DNA from: Flavobacterium pokkalii
GTDB lineage: Bacteria; Bacteroidota; Bacteroidia; Flavobacteriales; Flavobacteriaceae
Direction: 5' to 3'
NCBI RefSeq assembly: GCF_014596575.1
Contig: NZ_NASZ01000019.1
Span: forward strand, 24,409 to 88,408
DNA: 64,000 nucleotides
The notes under the pieces are model-generated. The model made no database searches. It was not told the DNA's origin and saw only the letters and a program-made list of their open reading frames with translations. Positions within the stretch are counted from its first letter, which is position 1, and each line of letters starts with the position of its first letter. This document shows positions 62,637 to 64,000 of this stretch, piece after piece. The translations under genes and the position numbers were made by a program.

Positions 62637-63269
62637 ATGAGCACATTTATAGAAAATCAAAACTGGAGATATGCAACAAAGAAATTTGATGCTTCCAAAA
62701 AAATCTCAAAAGAAGATTTAAAAACATTAAAAGAAGCCATCCGCTTGAGTTCTTCTTCTTACGGATTACAACCTTACAAAGTAATTATTGTTGAAAATCC
62801 GGAATTAAGAGCAAAAATTCAACCCGCAGCCTGGGGACAATCACAAATTGTTGAGGCTTCTCACCTGATTATTTTTGCCAATGAAACTCAGGTGGAAGAA
62901 AAAACGATTGACAGTTACATTGCTAACATTAGTGAAACCCGAAACATTCCGGTTGAATCTTTAACTGGTTATGGCGATTTCATGAAATCTAAGCTTATAA
63001 ACCTTCCGGAAGAAAGTAAACAAATCTGGACTTCAAAACAAACTTATCTGGCTTTAGGTAATTTATTAAATGCCGCTGCCGAATTAAAAATTGACGTAAC
63101 CCCAATGGAAGGTTTTGTACCGGAACAGGTAAACGAAATATTAGGTTTAGACAAATTAGGGCTTAATACTTCTTTAATTGCAACCTTGGGATACCGTCAT
63201 CAGGAAGACGCAACCCAACACTATAAAAAAGTTAGAAAATCCGAAAAGGAATTATTTATCACACTATAA
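62637..63269 (+). CDS. Nitroreductase-family NAD(P)H oxidoreductase
   Basis: A 210-residue FMN-binding nitroreductase similar to NfsB. Signatures are 'NWRYATKKFDASKKISKEDL' (FMN-binding N-terminus), 'SSSSYGLQPYKVIIVENP', 'LALGNLLNAAAELKIDVTPM' and 'GFVPEQVNEILGL'. 'IATLGYRHQED' near the C-terminus is the family's last FMN-contact region. It reduces quinones or nitro compounds in two-electron steps. It sits 8 nt behind marR and is presumably under its control. Confidence 0.92.
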   Translation: MSTFIENQNWRYATKKFDASKKISKEDLKTLKEAIRLSSSSYGLQPYKVIIVENPELRAKIQPAAWGQSQIVEASHLIIFANETQVEEKTIDSYIANISETRNIPVESLTGYGDFMKSKLINLPEESKQIWTSKQTYLALGNLLNAAAELKIDVTPMEGFVPEQVNEILGLDKLGLNTSLIATLGYRHQEDATQHYKKVRKSEKELFITL

Positions 63270-63298
63270 TCATTAATTAAAATCAAATTTAAATCAAC

Positions 63299-63862
63299 AT
63301 GAAAAATTTAAAATCACTTGCAATCGCTTTATTCTTAGCTGCCGGAGTTTCAGTAAACGCGCAAACTAAAAAAATTGATGTAAAAGCTTCTACAATCAAC
63401 TGGGTTGGTAAAAAAGTAACCGGACAACACTCAGGAACAGTAAACTTCAAAGACGGAGCTGTAGTGCTTAAAGGAACAAAATTAGTCGGAGGAACTTTTA
63501 CAGTTGACATGACTTCCTTAACAGCTACTGATTTAACAGGAGAATACCAAGGAAAATTAAACGGACACTTAAAAGCTGACGATTTCTTTGGAACAGATAA
63601 ATTCCCAACTTCAACATTGGTAATCAAAAAAATTGGTTCAAAAGCGAAAAACGTATATGCTGTAACTGCCGATTTAACAATCAAAGGAATTACAAAACCA
63701 GTTAATTTTGACCTTGCTGTAAATGGAAACACAGCAACTACAACTTTTAAAGTAGACAGAACTAAATATGACATCAAATACAACTCGGCAAGCATTTTCA
63801 GTGCTATCGGAGACAAAGCTATCGATGACGAATTTGAATTAGCTGTAGCTTTGAAATTCTAA
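63299..63862 (+). CDS. YceI family secreted lipid-binding-type protein
   Basis: A 187-residue exported protein with signal peptide 'LAIALFLAAGVSVNAQ' and a YceI lipocalin-like beta-barrel. Typical patterns are 'INWVGKKVTGQHSGTVNFK', 'GGTFTVDMTSLTATDL', 'LNGHLKADDFFGTDKFPTST' and 'YNSASIFSAIGDKAIDDEFE'. YceI proteins bind isoprenoid-like or other amphiphilic molecules in the periplasm. It lies 29 nt after the nitroreductase and may belong to the marR operon. The insertion sequence begins 41 nt after its stop. Confidence 0.94.
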   Translation: MKNLKSLAIALFLAAGVSVNAQTKKIDVKASTINWVGKKVTGQHSGTVNFKDGAVVLKGTKLVGGTFTVDMTSLTATDLTGEYQGKLNGHLKADDFFGTDKFPTSTLVIKKIGSKAKNVYAVTADLTIKGITKPVNFDLAVNGNTATTTFKVDRTKYDIKYNSASIFSAIGDKAIDDEFELAVALKF

Positions 63863-63902
63863 TTTTCATTTTACCCTGTATATAAAAAAGGAGACTGTTT
63901 TA

Positions 63903-64000
63903 TGAACTGCCCCCAAAAAGTTAGACGCTATTTGGGGGCATTTTTATGGAAAGAAAAGTCAAATACAATTATGAATTTAAACTTCGTTGTGTACAAGAAG
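63903..64000 (+). mobile_element. Left end of an IS3-family insertion sequence (runs off the window)
   Basis: TGAACTGCCCCCAAAAAGTT at 63903 resembles IS3-family (IS150-like) terminal inverted repeats. Within it GCCCCCAAA (63909-63917) and TTTGGGGGC (63931-63939) form a hairpin followed by T5, a built-in terminator against read-through. The transposase gene begins at 63946. The target duplication cannot be seen without the right end. Confidence 0.75.
63946..64000 (+). CDS. IS3-family transposase OrfA (5' fragment)
   Basis: Eighteen codons are visible: 'MERKVKYNYEFKLRCVQE'. This matches the usual start of helix-turn-helix OrfA proteins of IS3-family elements (basic residues, then Y-x-x-E-F-K-x-x-x-V). 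The reading frame is open at the window edge. OrfB with the DDE catalytic domain would lie beyond it. Confidence 0.7.
   Translation, partial: MERKVKYNYEFKLRCVQE

Noticed and set aside
63289..63816. 175-codon antisense frame over yceI
   Set aside because: It mirrors a clear YceI gene; the translated product has no family features. The same applies to 44297-44788 over thrB and 33580-34011 over clpC.

Overview
The window is AT-rich (by eye about one third G+C) and comes from a Bacteroidetes chromosome, almost certainly a Flavobacterium or close relative. The evidence is PorP/SprF with a type B sorting-domain protein (type IX secretion), a TonB receptor with a PepSY protein, many UAA stops, almost no Shine-Dalgarno signals, and promoters of the Bacteroidetes form TTTG-N18-21-TAnnTTTG. 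No rRNA, tRNA or CRISPR array was seen.

Layout. 1-10.8 kb: 3' part of pheT, a fasciclin-domain protein, a three-gene type IX secretion/gliding-type cluster on the minus strand (sorting-domain protein, SprF-like, OmpA/TPR/propeller protein), and rpsA with a clear promoter. 11-19 kb: a solitary methyltransferase, Hsp20, cmk, an M1 peptidase, an aldose-epimerase-like protein, small conserved genes, smpB and pcm. 18.7-28.7 kb: a plus-strand run of metabolic and repair genes (Gfo/Idh/MocA oxidoreductase, 3-hydroxybutyryl-CoA dehydrogenase, YggS, DnaQ-UvrC-like nuclease, K+ channel, miaA, acyl-ACP thioesterase), then a zeta-toxin-like kinase with a tiny overlapping partner gene, and an M23 peptidase. 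28.8-41.2 kb: TPR protein and gyrA, diverging from clpC; a solitary frameshifted gene set between two copies of one terminator; a RimB-RimK fusion; a DMT permease; pit with its DUF47 partner. 41.5-46.7 kb: the threonine operon thrA-thrB-thrC, headed by a Thr-rich leader peptide. 46.7-49.1 kb: an accessory stretch with a DUF4062 protein and a lipoprotein embedded in REP-like repeats. 49.1-64 kb: a TonB/PepSY uptake module, trmH-type methyltransferase, a sirtuin, purB, a KefB-type antiporter, cbpA-cbpM, a second antiporter, marR-nitroreductase-yceI, and the left end of an IS3-family insertion sequence at the window edge.

The most unusual signals lie between genes. (1) Many plus-strand gene junctions consist of 7-nt words in strict register, often arranged as inverted repeats that fold into hairpins; the words differ at each site. 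(2) The thr operon has a recognisable leader-peptide attenuator. (3) An accessory gene near 36 kb is bracketed by two nearly identical 36-nt terminators and carries a +1 shift in a T7 tract. (4) A lipoprotein gene is flanked by shared REP-like modules. (5) Several promoters sit so close to the start codon that the mRNA should have almost no leader.
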